Assembly (NCBI GenBank): GCA_964622325.1
Contig: CAZUOJ010000001.1
Span: 80,327-144,326 of the forward strand
DNA: 64,000 bases
Source: JAJFUB01 sp964622325
Lineage (GTDB): Bacteria; Armatimonadota; Zipacnadia; Zipacnadales; UBA11051
Direction: 5' to 3'
Position 1 is the first letter of the stretch; each line of letters opens with the position of its first letter. The notes under the pieces were generated by a model. It worked only from the letters and a program-made list of their open reading frames with translations. It was not told the origin of the DNA and searched no databases. A program made the translations under genes and the position numbers. Positions 36,435-45,900 of this stretch are shown in pieces.

Positions 36435-38884
36435 TGCGTTCACATTTCTTCCTGTGGCTCGGCCTAATTTTTCTATCCCTGAACGGCATAACAGGGAGAA
36501 TATGGGCGCAACAGGAGGCGGGAGAAATTCTTTTGCCTTTTCCCAATGGGAGCTTTGAGCAGGGGCTGGAGCGTTGGCACGTCGGGGGCCGTCTTCCGCT
36601 GGCTGAGATTTCCCCCCAGCAGGCGGCGCAAGGCAAGCAATCCTTAAAAGTGACAGATGCCAGCGCAGAGGAAGGCTCAGATATCCGCAGCGATCGTATT
36701 GAATTGCCTGGGCCAGGAATATATGAGCTGCGGGGCAGCTATTTGGGCGTCTCCGGCGAAGGGCTGGGCTTATATGTGCGAATATATGATAGAGCGGGCA
36801 ATTTGCTCAATGGCGAAGAAGCGCATATTATTGGCCTGGGCGGCACTGATAAACAATGGCGCAGCATTGCGGCGCCTGTTTATGCGCCAGAAGGCGCCGC
36901 CTGGGCGGAATTGTGGATTCACAGCTATATGAAGGCGATTGTAACAGGCTATTTAGATGAGCTTCATCTTGTCAAGCTCGCCTCCAGTGCCCAGCCGCCG
37001 TGGCCGGGGCAATATAAATTGCGTCCTACAGACAAAGAGCGGCTTACGGAGGCAGATGTTGTGGGCCCTGATGGGCTTGTGTATCCGAATTGGACGCGTT
37101 GCGGCGTTCAAGGCGGCATTCCTAAAATCCCCCCTTTTGCGCCAATTGAGCAATATGGCGGCCGTGCAAATGATGAAGCGGATGACAGCGCAGCATTGCA
37201 GGCGGCGTGCGAGGCAGCAGGACAGGCTGGCGGGGGCGCCATCCTTTTGGGGCCCGGGACATATTATCTGGATCGGCCTGTGACAATTCGCCATGATGGA
37301 ATTGTCATCCGGGGCGCTGGACAGAGGCAAACGCGTCTTGTTTTTCGCTATGCGTTGCCCGCGTCCGGAAGCGCCTTTTTCAGTCCGACGCCGGGCGCAA
37401 AAGTTGGACGCGAGACACGCTTGGAATTGCATTGCCGTCCCACAGGCCTGCAAACAATGGAAATATTTGTAGATGACATTTCTATTGGACAATGGATGCG
37501 GGGCCCCCATTCGGGAAACACATTTTCTTTTGTATTGTACGGGCGACAGGCGCTAGAAAAAGCACAGCCGGGGCCCCATATATTGCGCGGAATAGGCACA
37601 TACGACGATGGCACAAAAACACAATGTGAAATCCCGATTGTCTTGGATCCACAATACAAAGATGAGACATTCGTTCCCAGTACGACAGCAGCGTTGACAT
37701 TTCAGGGGCGGGGCTTGAGCGGCCCGCGTGTGCTGCTGACAAAGAATGGCAAACGCGGCAGCCGAATTATTGAAGTGCAGGATGCCTCCAGCTTCCGCGC
37801 CGGGGATTGTATTATGATTGAAGCGCCAGCCACGGAACGCTGGAAAAAATTGACGCGCAATGCGTGTCCGTGGGGGATTTATCGCCGCTATTTTGTGCAA
37901 ATTGATGCTGTGGCGGGCAACACAATTACATTGCAACAGCCGCTGCGTTTAGAGTTTCCTGTGGAGGATGGCACCTATGTGCAAAAAATAACGTCCATAC
38001 AGCGCTGTGGCGTAGAAGATTTTACGATTGAACAAACAGAGAATCTCTGGATAAGCAGCGTATTTTTCTCATATGCATGGAATTGCTGGGCGCGCGGCGT
38101 TACTGTCAAAAAATGCGGACGCTTTCCAGTGTATGCCGGCGCGGCGAAATTCTGTGAAATCCGAGATTGTATTTTCGAGGATGCTTGGTTTAAGGGCGGC
38201 GGAGGCACAGCCTATGCTGGCTGGGAGAATGCAAGTGATTGTTTGATGGAGAATGTGGAAACATTCAAGCTGCGCCATGCGCCGCTCGTTCAATGGGCCG
38301 CCAGCGGCTGTGTGATTCGGAAGAGCATTTTTCACGAAAGCGACGGACAATGGCATTCGGGCTGGACAAATGAAAATCTCTTTGAACAATGCCTTATTGA
38401 GGCCCAAACGGGCAATGGCGCCTACGGCTATGGGCTATGGGCTTCGCCGCCAGAAGACACAGCGCATGGGCCTAATGGCCCCCGAAATGTTGTCTATAAT
38501 TGTGTCATAAGCTCGCCTAAGAGCGGGCTGTGGATGGGCGGCATGAACGAAAATTGGCTTATTGTATATAATCAATTTCAGGTCCAATCGGGCGTGGGCG
38601 TATTCGCCAAAACAGCGAGCTTTGATCATATTATAAAAGGCAATGTTTTTATCTTGCAGGACGGCCGTTCGCCCATGTGCCGGCTGCTCACGCCGGATTG
38701 TGTCGGCATTGAAATTATTGATAATCTGCTCTATGGCGGGAATGGCAAATTTGTGGAAGGGCTTGCGACGCCAGCAGTATTGCAAGGCAATAAGGCTTTT
38801 CCTCTGGGGGCAGAAGCGGCTGCCTCTCCTCAGCCTCCTGTTCCCTCCATATATGAATGGCAAATTCAACACAGCCGGCTATGA
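36431..38884 (+). CDS. secreted right-handed beta-helix protein, pectate lyase-like
   Basis: An 817-residue secreted protein. Signal peptide (FFLWLGLIFLSLNGITG), then a carbohydrate-binding-like beta-sandwich (PFPNGSFEQGLERWHVGG to TGYLDELHLV, about residues 40-185). From about residue 245 a pectate-lyase-3/GH55-type start appears (ANDEADDSAALQAACEAAG, GAILLGPGTYYLDRP, IVIRGAGQRQTRL), an inserted beta domain, and then a parallel beta-helix with stacked turns (VEDFTIEQTENLWISSVFF, CEIRDCIFEDAWFKGGGG). Such proteins cleave or bind acidic polysaccharides; the activity is not decidable. I chose the ATG at 36431, overlapping the upstream stop by 4 bases. Confidence 0.8.
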   Translation: MMRSHFFLWLGLIFLSLNGITGRIWAQQEAGEILLPFPNGSFEQGLERWHVGGRLPLAEISPQQAAQGKQSLKVTDASAEEGSDIRSDRIELPGPGIYELRGSYLGVSGEGLGLYVRIYDRAGNLLNGEEAHIIGLGGTDKQWRSIAAPVYAPEGAAWAELWIHSYMKAIVTGYLDELHLVKLASSAQPPWPGQYKLRPTDKERLTEADVVGPDGLVYPNWTRCGVQGGIPKIPPFAPIEQYGGRANDEADDSAALQAACEAAGQAGGGAILLGPGTYYLDRPVTIRHDGIVIRGAGQRQTRLVFRYALPASGSAFFSPTPGAKVGRETRLELHCRPTGLQTMEIFVDDISIGQWMRGPHSGNTFSFVLYGRQALEKAQPGPHILRGIGTYDDGTKTQCEIPIVLDPQYKDETFVPSTTAALTFQGRGLSGPRVLLTKNGKRGSRIIEVQDASSFRAGDCIMIEAPATERWKKLTRNACPWGIYRRYFVQIDAVAGNTITLQQPLRLEFPVEDGTYVQKITSIQRCGVEDFTIEQTENLWISSVFFSYAWNCWARGVTVKKCGRFPVYAGAAKFCEIRDCIFEDAWFKGGGGTAYAGWENASDCLMENVETFKLRHAPLVQWAASGCVIRKSIFHESDGQWHSGWTNENLFEQCLIEAQTGNGAYGYGLWASPPEDTAHGPNGPRNVVYNCVISSPKSGLWMGGMNENWLIVYNQFQVQSGVGVFAKTASFDHIIKGNVFILQDGRSPMCRLLTPDCVGIEIIDNLLYGGNGKFVEGLATPAVLQGNKAFPLGAEAAASPQPPVPSIYEWQIQHSRL

Positions 38885-38905
38885 TTCTGAAGGGGAGCAA
38901 ATGAG

Positions 38906-39997
38906 ATGAACACAGTGAAAATGGGCGTGTTAGGCGCAGGCAGAGGCATTTCCTTAGCCAAAGCCATTTCTTTGGCGCCAAGCGCAGAGCTTGTCGCCCT
39001 GTGTGATGTGAACGAAGAGCGTCTGGCCGCCGCAGCCGCTATGACAGGCGTTCAGCGCACATTTACGGATTATGAAGCCTTGCTGGAAGCCGATGACATT
39101 GAAGCTGTGATTGTGGCCTCGCCTATGCCGCTTCATGTGCAGCATTCTGTGCAAGCCTTACAGGCAGGGAAGCATGTGCTGTGTGAAGTGACGGCTGCGA
39201 CGAGCCTGGAGCAATGCTGGGAGCTTTTAGAAGCCGTACGGGCTACAAAGCGTAAATATATGCTCGCGGAAAATTATTGCTGGTATCGGCCCTGGACGCT
39301 CGTGATGGGAATGCTGCGCGCCGGCTTATTCGGCGAATTGTATTATGGCGAGGCCGAACAGCTGCAAAATCTTAAAGGCGCCTTGCCTCCGCCCGATAGC
39401 GGCTACAATTGGCGCACGGCTGAGCTGGCCATGCGCCAAGGCCATCAATACATCACACATGATCTGGGCCCGCTGTATCAGGCTTTTGGGGAGCGCATCA
39501 AGACAGTCGTATGTATGGGCTCCGGGCAGCATCATCTTTCCTGGGCCAGAGCGGATGACACATGCACAGTTCTTTTGGAAACACAAAATGGCCATCTGCT
39601 GCGCATCAGGCTGGATTTTTTCTCCAATCGGCCAGACAATTTCACATATTATGGACTGCAAGGCACGCAGGCAGCCTATGAAGGGCCGCGTGCGCCAGGA
39701 GAGCAGCATCGCATTTATATTCATGGCCACACACGGCCGGGCACATGGGATAGCTTGTGGGATTACGAAGAATATCTTCCCCCTATGTGGAAAATGTTGC
39801 CTCCCGAGGCCATTAACGATAGCTATGATGGCGGCGCGCCGCTGATGATTGAAGAATTTGCGCGTTGCATTCTGGAGGACAAGAAGCCGCCGATTGATGT
39901 CGTGGACGCTCTGAATATGACAGCCCCAGGGCTGATGTCTGAAATCTCGCGCCAAAAAGGCGGCGTGCCTGTGGATGTTCCTGAATTCAAACTCTAA
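38906..39997 (+). CDS. Gfo/Idh/MocA family oxidoreductase with a changed EKP motif
   Basis: A 363-residue NAD(P)-dependent oxidoreductase-like protein. Rossmann motif MGVLGAGRGISLAKAI and LVALCDVNEERL are clear. The family signature near residue 95, usually EKP with the catalytic Lys, reads HVLCEVTAATSLE, so that Lys is absent and catalysis may differ. The C-terminal domain shows YITHDLGPLYQAFGERI, with the usual His-Asp pair. GGGGAG lies 8 bases before the ATG. It is the last gene of the TIM-barrel/beta-helix operon. Substrate unknown. Confidence 0.85.
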   Translation: MNTVKMGVLGAGRGISLAKAISLAPSAELVALCDVNEERLAAAAAMTGVQRTFTDYEALLEADDIEAVIVASPMPLHVQHSVQALQAGKHVLCEVTAATSLEQCWELLEAVRATKRKYMLAENYCWYRPWTLVMGMLRAGLFGELYYGEAEQLQNLKGALPPPDSGYNWRTAELAMRQGHQYITHDLGPLYQAFGERIKTVVCMGSGQHHLSWARADDTCTVLLETQNGHLLRIRLDFFSNRPDNFTYYGLQGTQAAYEGPRAPGEQHRIYIHGHTRPGTWDSLWDYEEYLPPMWKMLPPEAINDSYDGGAPLMIEEFARCILEDKKPPIDVVDALNMTAPGLMSEISRQKGGVPVDVPEFKL

Positions 39998-40132
39998 CAT
40001 CAAGCTCTAACATATAAAAGCCATAGGACAAATTGCCAAGCCATGGAAGCGCTAGAAAGAAAAACGGCGAAAAGTCATTTGCGACGCGCAGATTTTTGCT
40101 TTTGAGCGCCATAGAATGAGCGTCTTTATTTA

Positions 40133-41635
40133 TCAGTCTCCAGAAGATTTGTATTGAGCAATAATGTTGTGAACAACATAATAATCCTGCTGCAAATCTC
40201 CTGTGGGACAAAGCGCCCGTACGGCCTTTTCGGCGCGTTGGGCCCAGCGAATAATGCGGCGGAATTTCGGCGCTGAAAATGCATATGTGTTATTATGAGC
40301 CGCCGCCACGATGTCCGGCTGCCAATCCAGGGCCAATTGCGCGCTGGCCACAAAACCCTCGCCAAAGCGGCTGCCATTATAGGCGCAAAAGCCCCCTGTG
40401 CCGTTCCATTTGGATGTGGGCGTAAAATTATCCCCGCCAAATAATACTTTATAGCCGTCTATGGTCGTCATAAAAACACAGTGCCAATATGTTTGCCCTG
40501 GCCAGGGAGCAATATGAAAGGCGTATTCTTCCCAGTGCCAAAGGCCCTGTGCAGGCCATAAATGAGGGGCTGATATTGTGCGAGCTAATTTCCATGGCAG
40601 CCAGTGGCCTGGCTGTAAGGCTTCCGCAATCAAGGGATGGAGCCAGGCCTGCGCGCCGTATCGTGCCTGCAAATAGGCAATGCCATCACAATGATCATAA
40701 TGATAATGAGTCACTAACATAGCTGTGGGGACAACATTTAATTCATTGAGCAATGCTTCCAGAGCGGGCATTTCTGGCTCATGGGGATCCACGACAAGCG
40801 CCCGGCCGCTTTCAGAAACAAGCAAATAGCCATTGCCGGCATATTGATACAAATGGGGCAGATATTGCAGGGCGCCGGCTTTTACATCTATCGGCTCGAG
40901 ATAGCCATCTTTCGTTCGGGGGCTGATTTGTCCCTTCGCCTGATAGAATGAGAGCAGCCGACGCGAAAGCTGCTGGAGAGTGAATTGGAGAGGATGGGAA
41001 AGGACAGGGCCATGCGCGGGGCAAAGCAAATCCATGGCTATGCCGCGCAAACGCTCTATGCCTTCCCAGGCGGCTAAAGCGCCTGTGCCCGTCCAATGAT
41101 CCCATTCCAGATGAAACGGCTGCCAGATTGTGCCATTGGCATAAACAGCATCGCCGCAAAACAAAATTTGTTTGCCCAGATGATCCAGGAGTATAGAGCA
41201 AGCATGAGGGCCGTGTCCTGGCGTGTGAAGAAAACGCAAACGGCGTTTCCGCCAGAAGAGATGGCCATTGGCGATAATATCATACATCACGTCCGCTACG
41301 GGCTGCCGGGGCGGCATATAATTCAGCGGACAGCCTATCCCCAGCCACGGCGGCAACACGGCGGAATTCCTTTGAGGAGAAAGGAAGGCTTCTTCCCCCG
41401 CAGGAGCGTGAATGGCAAAGGGCCAGGCAGAGTGCGCCGCCAGGCCTGCGCATTGATCCTCGTGCGCATGCGTGAGCAAAACATGCTCTAACTGACGAAT
41501 GCCCAGCGCAGGCAGTTCGGCCAGCCAGCGCCCGCTGCCAAAATCTATCGCCAGCCCATACTCTCCTTCCTGGATAAGGTACACATTGCAGGTATCGTGA
41601 ATGACATACAGGGAGGGCAAAAGCTGTTTGATCAT
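40133..41635 (-). CDS. tandem metallo-beta-lactamase fold protein
   Basis: A 500-residue protein made of two metallo-beta-lactamase folds, with no signal peptide visible. Domain 1 (about 1-240) has THAHEDQ (H56, H58, D60, but Q61 in place of His), PGHG (H141), GDAVY (D162) and PAHGP (H208). Domain 2 (about 250-500) has THYHYDH (H310, H312, D314, H315), but Q381 in place of the His of PGHT, then GGDNF (D402) and AAHNN (H447). Each half therefore lacks one usual ligand. The ATG at 41635 has GGAGG 7 bases upstream. It follows the TroA-like gene by 88 bases in the same direction. Hydrolase substrate unknown. Confidence 0.83.
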   Translation of the reverse strand: MIKQLLPSLYVIHDTCNVYLIQEGEYGLAIDFGSGRWLAELPALGIRQLEHVLLTHAHEDQCAGLAAHSAWPFAIHAPAGEEAFLSPQRNSAVLPPWLGIGCPLNYMPPRQPVADVMYDIIANGHLFWRKRRLRFLHTPGHGPHACSILLDHLGKQILFCGDAVYANGTIWQPFHLEWDHWTGTGALAAWEGIERLRGIAMDLLCPAHGPVLSHPLQFTLQQLSRRLLSFYQAKGQISPRTKDGYLEPIDVKAGALQYLPHLYQYAGNGYLLVSESGRALVVDPHEPEMPALEALLNELNVVPTAMLVTHYHYDHCDGIAYLQARYGAQAWLHPLIAEALQPGHWLPWKLARTISAPHLWPAQGLWHWEEYAFHIAPWPGQTYWHCVFMTTIDGYKVLFGGDNFTPTSKWNGTGGFCAYNGSRFGEGFVASAQLALDWQPDIVAAAHNNTYAFSAPKFRRIIRWAQRAEKAVRALCPTGDLQQDYYVVHNIIAQYKSSGD

Positions 41636-41723
41636 AAAATTGCCTCCAAAAGGCGATGAATGGATTTGCCACACTGGATTTAGGGCTTTCAGCGAGGCCG
41701 GGAATGGCATAAGAATAATCCCT

Positions 41724-42854
41724 TTATTTTTCTTCCTTAAATTCCTCAAATATGCCGGCGCCGCAAGGGCAGGGAGCGGGCCTGGACAAAAGCCGTCCGA
41801 GCAGGAGGCCTATAAGCATTCCGGCGAGCGCGCTGAGCACAAGCGGGGGCGCAGAGGGCTTGGCTTGCGCCTCCTTCTGCGCAGCAGAACTTGTAAGCGC
41901 AGCCACAGCCACTAAATCTTTCATCCGCTGGGAAAGATATGTCTCCTGGCCTAATTGCAAATCCAGAAAATGGACATACAGCACAGGCGCGCCGCTATCT
42001 TGCGCCAGTTGGCGAGCGGCTTCCCCAGCTTTTGCCTCTCGCATGCTCCAGGGGCAGACAATGGCCGCAAATCCGCCCTGGCGCAATTGCACGGTAGCTT
42101 GTTGAAGCGTTTGGCCCACGACGGTCCCGGAGCCTTCAGACATCAATACAGCTCCTGTGGCCATGCCAAAATTGGCGATGGCGTCACTGACGCCCGGAAT
42201 CATTGCCGCCACAGATCGACCCCGGAGGCCTTTTTCGGCCGCCACACGCAGGCATTGCTGATGAAGCGCGGCTAATTCCTGCTGGAAAAGAGCCAGGCGT
42301 GCCTGTAAAATCTTTTGCGGCAAGCCCAGGGCCTGCAATCGATTAGCAATGGCGCACGCAATGGCGGCGGCATTCTCTAAATTGAGCCAGGGGCCATGAG
42401 CATTTTTCGGATAGCCCGGGATGTCAGACAATCTGGCTCCACAGGCTGCATAATCGGGCCAGTCCAGAGCGGAAATAGAAGGCAAAGCCGCTCGCAGAGC
42501 TGCCTCAAATTCGTGGGCTTGGCTATGCGCATAAATAATTAAGCGCGCGTGCTGGAATCTTTCCATGTCTTCGCTCGTTAAAGAGAATGCATGGGGATCC
42601 GTTCCCGGGGGCAAAACCACTTGCAGAGAAATCAAATCCCCGGCGACAGCTTCCGCAATTCCGGCCACATCCGACATTGTGGCCAGCACAAGCGGCTTGG
42701 CGGAGAGCTCGCGAGCCTTGCCTCCGGGCGAGAGGGAAGAGGATGTTTCCGCCCCGAAGCACAAGCGTGCTATCTGCCCCAGACAAATTAGCCCGATTAC
42801 GACTCTATTTAGACAAATGCAATGGGATAACAGAAATCGCCTTGAAGCCAGCAT
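41724..42854 (-). CDS. membrane-tethered TroA/ZnuA-like metal-binding protein
   Basis: A 376-residue exported protein of the zinc/manganese ABC-transporter binding-protein family. N-terminal signal region (VVIGLICLGQIARLCFGAE), then LQVVLPPGTDPHAFSLTSED with the first His ligand and NAHGPWLNLENAAAIACAI with the second. The third His region (usually HDAF) reads PGVSDAIANFG, so binding may be altered. Unlike normal members it ends in a membrane helix (LVLSALAGMLIGLLLGRLL) and a short tail with CPC. No permease or ATPase gene is near. Start at 42854 has only a weak ribosome site; the frame is open to 42926. It lies between the hybrid kinase and the tandem MBL gene. Confidence 0.78.
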   Translation of the reverse strand: MLASRRFLLSHCICLNRVVIGLICLGQIARLCFGAETSSSLSPGGKARELSAKPLVLATMSDVAGIAEAVAGDLISLQVVLPPGTDPHAFSLTSEDMERFQHARLIIYAHSQAHEFEAALRAALPSISALDWPDYAACGARLSDIPGYPKNAHGPWLNLENAAAIACAIANRLQALGLPQKILQARLALFQQELAALHQQCLRVAAEKGLRGRSVAAMIPGVSDAIANFGMATGAVLMSEGSGTVVGQTLQQATVQLRQGGFAAIVCPWSMREAKAGEAARQLAQDSGAPVLYVHFLDLQLGQETYLSQRMKDLVAVAALTSSAAQKEAQAKPSAPPLVLSALAGMLIGLLLGRLLSRPAPCPCGAGIFEEFKEEK

Positions 42855-42956
42855 ATCTTTAGGATAACAAAAGGCGCCCTGAATGTCATTAAAAAGGTGT
42901 ATTGCCGGAAAAGCGGGAAGGCCCAAAAATCTTTTGGATAAAAAGTTGTCTTTTTT

Positions 42957-45900
42957 CTATAGACGGACTGAGGGGGCTTGCAGCGCTTGTCGAATCAAAT
43001 GGAGTAGTTCCGCGCGGGTAAAGGGCTTTTCCAGATAGCCTGCGGCTTTTAAGGAGTTAGCTTCTTTGTCCGCCGGCAAAATATAGCCGCTGGCAATAAT
43101 GACTTTAACGGCAGGATTTATTTGCCGCAATTGCGCCAAAGTTTCCTGTCCGGACAGCCCGGGCATAAACAAATCCAGCAATACGAGCGCAATGTTTTCG
43201 CCGAATTCCTGATACAATCGCAAGGCTTCTTCCCCGCTGTGAGCAGCTAATACATCGTAGCCATATTGGCGCAAAATCTCGGCGGTGCTATGCAAAATTT
43301 CCGCCTCATCATCGACAATAAGCACACGCTCATGCTGGCCTCGGGGGAGTTCCTCAATCTTTTTCTCGGCTGGAGGTTCAGCTTCCGCTGTCTGCGCCTG
43401 AGGGCAGGCCGGAAAATACATCTCAAAAGTCGTGCCCTGGCCCGGACGACTATCGGCCTTGATATAGCCCTGATGTGCTTCAATAATTCCATGGACAACG
43501 GATAGCCCCAGGCCCGTTCCTTTGCCCGATTGTTTGGTCGTGAAGAAGGGCTCAAAAATCCTTTGCAGCGTCTCCTCATCCATTCCCACGCCCGTATCGG
43601 AAACGCGCACGCACACATGGGGCCCTGGCTTTAAAGAAGGATATTGCCCTATCTGTTCTTCGGCCAAAATGACATTTTCGGTCACAAATTGTAAGCAGCC
43701 TCCCTGGGGCATGGCGTCGCGCGCATTTAAGGCGAGATTGATAAAAACTTGTTTGAGATCTTCGGCATCTCCCCTGATGAGCCATAATCCCGCTTGTAAC
43801 GCCAGAATGATTTGAATATGACGCGGCAAAGTCTGTTCCAGCAATTCCTGAATTTCCCGCAGCACTTCATTGATGGACAATAAGGTATGCATATCGGCGG
43901 GTTTAGGCCGGCTGAAGGTCAGCAATTGGGAAGTCAGTCGTTTGCCATAATTCGCGCGATCTAAAATGACAGCAATTTGTCTTTGTATGGCTTCCTGGGC
44001 TTCCGTTTCTGCCTGGATTAATTCAGCATACATACTGATGGCCTGTAAGATGTTGTTGAATTCATGCGCCACGCCTCCCGCCAGCCTGCCCAAAGCTTCC
44101 AGGCGCTGGGCATGTTCCAGTTGCGCCCGCAATCGCCGCGCTTCCGTCACATCCACGATATGTCCCATAATGTGAGGCCTCGCCTCTGTGCTGGGCATGA
44201 TTTGCGCCCAGATTTGCATCCAGCGCAGTTCGCCCTTACGCGTCAGCATGGGCATTTCCAGAGGCTCTGTCATCGGCGCCTGGCTAGATTGCTGTTCTCG
44301 AAACCAATTGAGCGCTATTTCCCGTTGTTCGGCCGGGAACAAACGCAGAACGCGGCAGCCCAAGAGCTCATTTGCTGAATAGCCCAGCATCTGATGGAGA
44401 CGCTGATTGGCAAAAATAATTCTATCGCCGCGAACGATGAATGTTCCGACGAGACGGCTTTCCGCCAGCATCTCATATTGACGATGCAGGCGTTCCAGTT
44501 CCTGTTGCGCTTTCCGGCGCATCGTAACATCGCGCGCCACCGCCAGGACGGCAGGCCTTCCCTCAAATTCAAAACGATGCGCACTGATTTCCATCGGGAC
44601 AATGCGTCCGTCCCGCGCCGCCATTTCCAGCTCAAAGAGCACATGTCGCTCCACTGGCAATTCAATTAAAAGTCGTTGCAGATGTTTTTGCAGTTGCTGG
44701 CCATTAGCTTCAGCCACACATAATTCCTCTAAAGTCTTCTCGAGCAGCTCTTGCCGGCTATATCCCAATTTCACACACGCCATATCGTTCACTTCGAGAA
44801 ATCGTCCGACAGATCCGTCGGAGAAAAGCTCAAACACGAAAATAGCATCCTGCCCGCTATTGAACAGCAGGCGATAACGCTTTTCGCTCGCATGCACGGC
44901 TTGTTCAGCGGCCCGATGTTCCGTGATGTCCAGGCCAATGGCGACGATTTCGCGGATCTGGCCCTCATTATCTAAAATCCGCGCATTGCGCCAGCTAATC
45001 AGCCGCTCGCGCCCGTCCTTCGTTAGCCATGGATTTTCGTAAACATTGCTTTCCGTCCGCTGGAGGAGGTCCTCAAATACGCCCTGGATTTGCGCCACAA
45101 AGCGAGGCGGAATAAGCACTTCCCATAGCAAGCGCCCCAGAACCTCTTCCGCCTTGAAGCCAGTGACTTCTTCACAGCAGCGATTGAAAAAGGTAATGTG
45201 TCCCTGGGGATCCAGGCAGACAATCAACGCGCCGGCAGTTTGCAAAATCCGCAGGGAACGCTCGTGCTCCTCCGCTAATTGCATCTGATAGCGCGCACGT
45301 TCCTGTTCCACTTCCAACGCAAAAAGGGCAAAGGCGATGTCTCCCGCGACTTCTTCAAAGAGCGATTTCTCCTCCACGCTGTCCGCCATTTTCGCCGGCA
45401 AAGAAACAATAAGCATTCCATACGATTTGCCGCCGTACTCCAGCCGCACCGCCATACACGATTGTCCCATCTGGCATAAAGCTTTTGTGACAGAAGCCAG
45501 CTTATTCGCCGCTTCTGACACAGGCACAAGCACGGCCCGCATTTGCGGGGGCTGCCTGACAAGATCCCAAAGCTCCGCCAGAGTTTCGGGATGAGCAAAA
45601 GAGGACAAAATCTGCGGTTCGCCCGCCTGATAGGAGGCAAGCTCGGCAAAAGTTGGAGAGTCCGCTGTCAATACAAGTGCAGCAGCTGAATAGCCGCGTG
45701 TTTCTACTAATAATTCGCAAGAACGCGCCAGAAGCCGCTCCCGATCGCGCTCATGGGTAATGAGCTGATTGACATTGCGAATCGCCCGCAGCACAGAATT
45801 GAGATGCTCCAGGCGCTCCGTGGTCTGTTTCAGTTTTGTGATATCCTTTAATACAGCAAAACTGCCAGCAAAATTCCCATTTTCATCATACAAAGGCACG

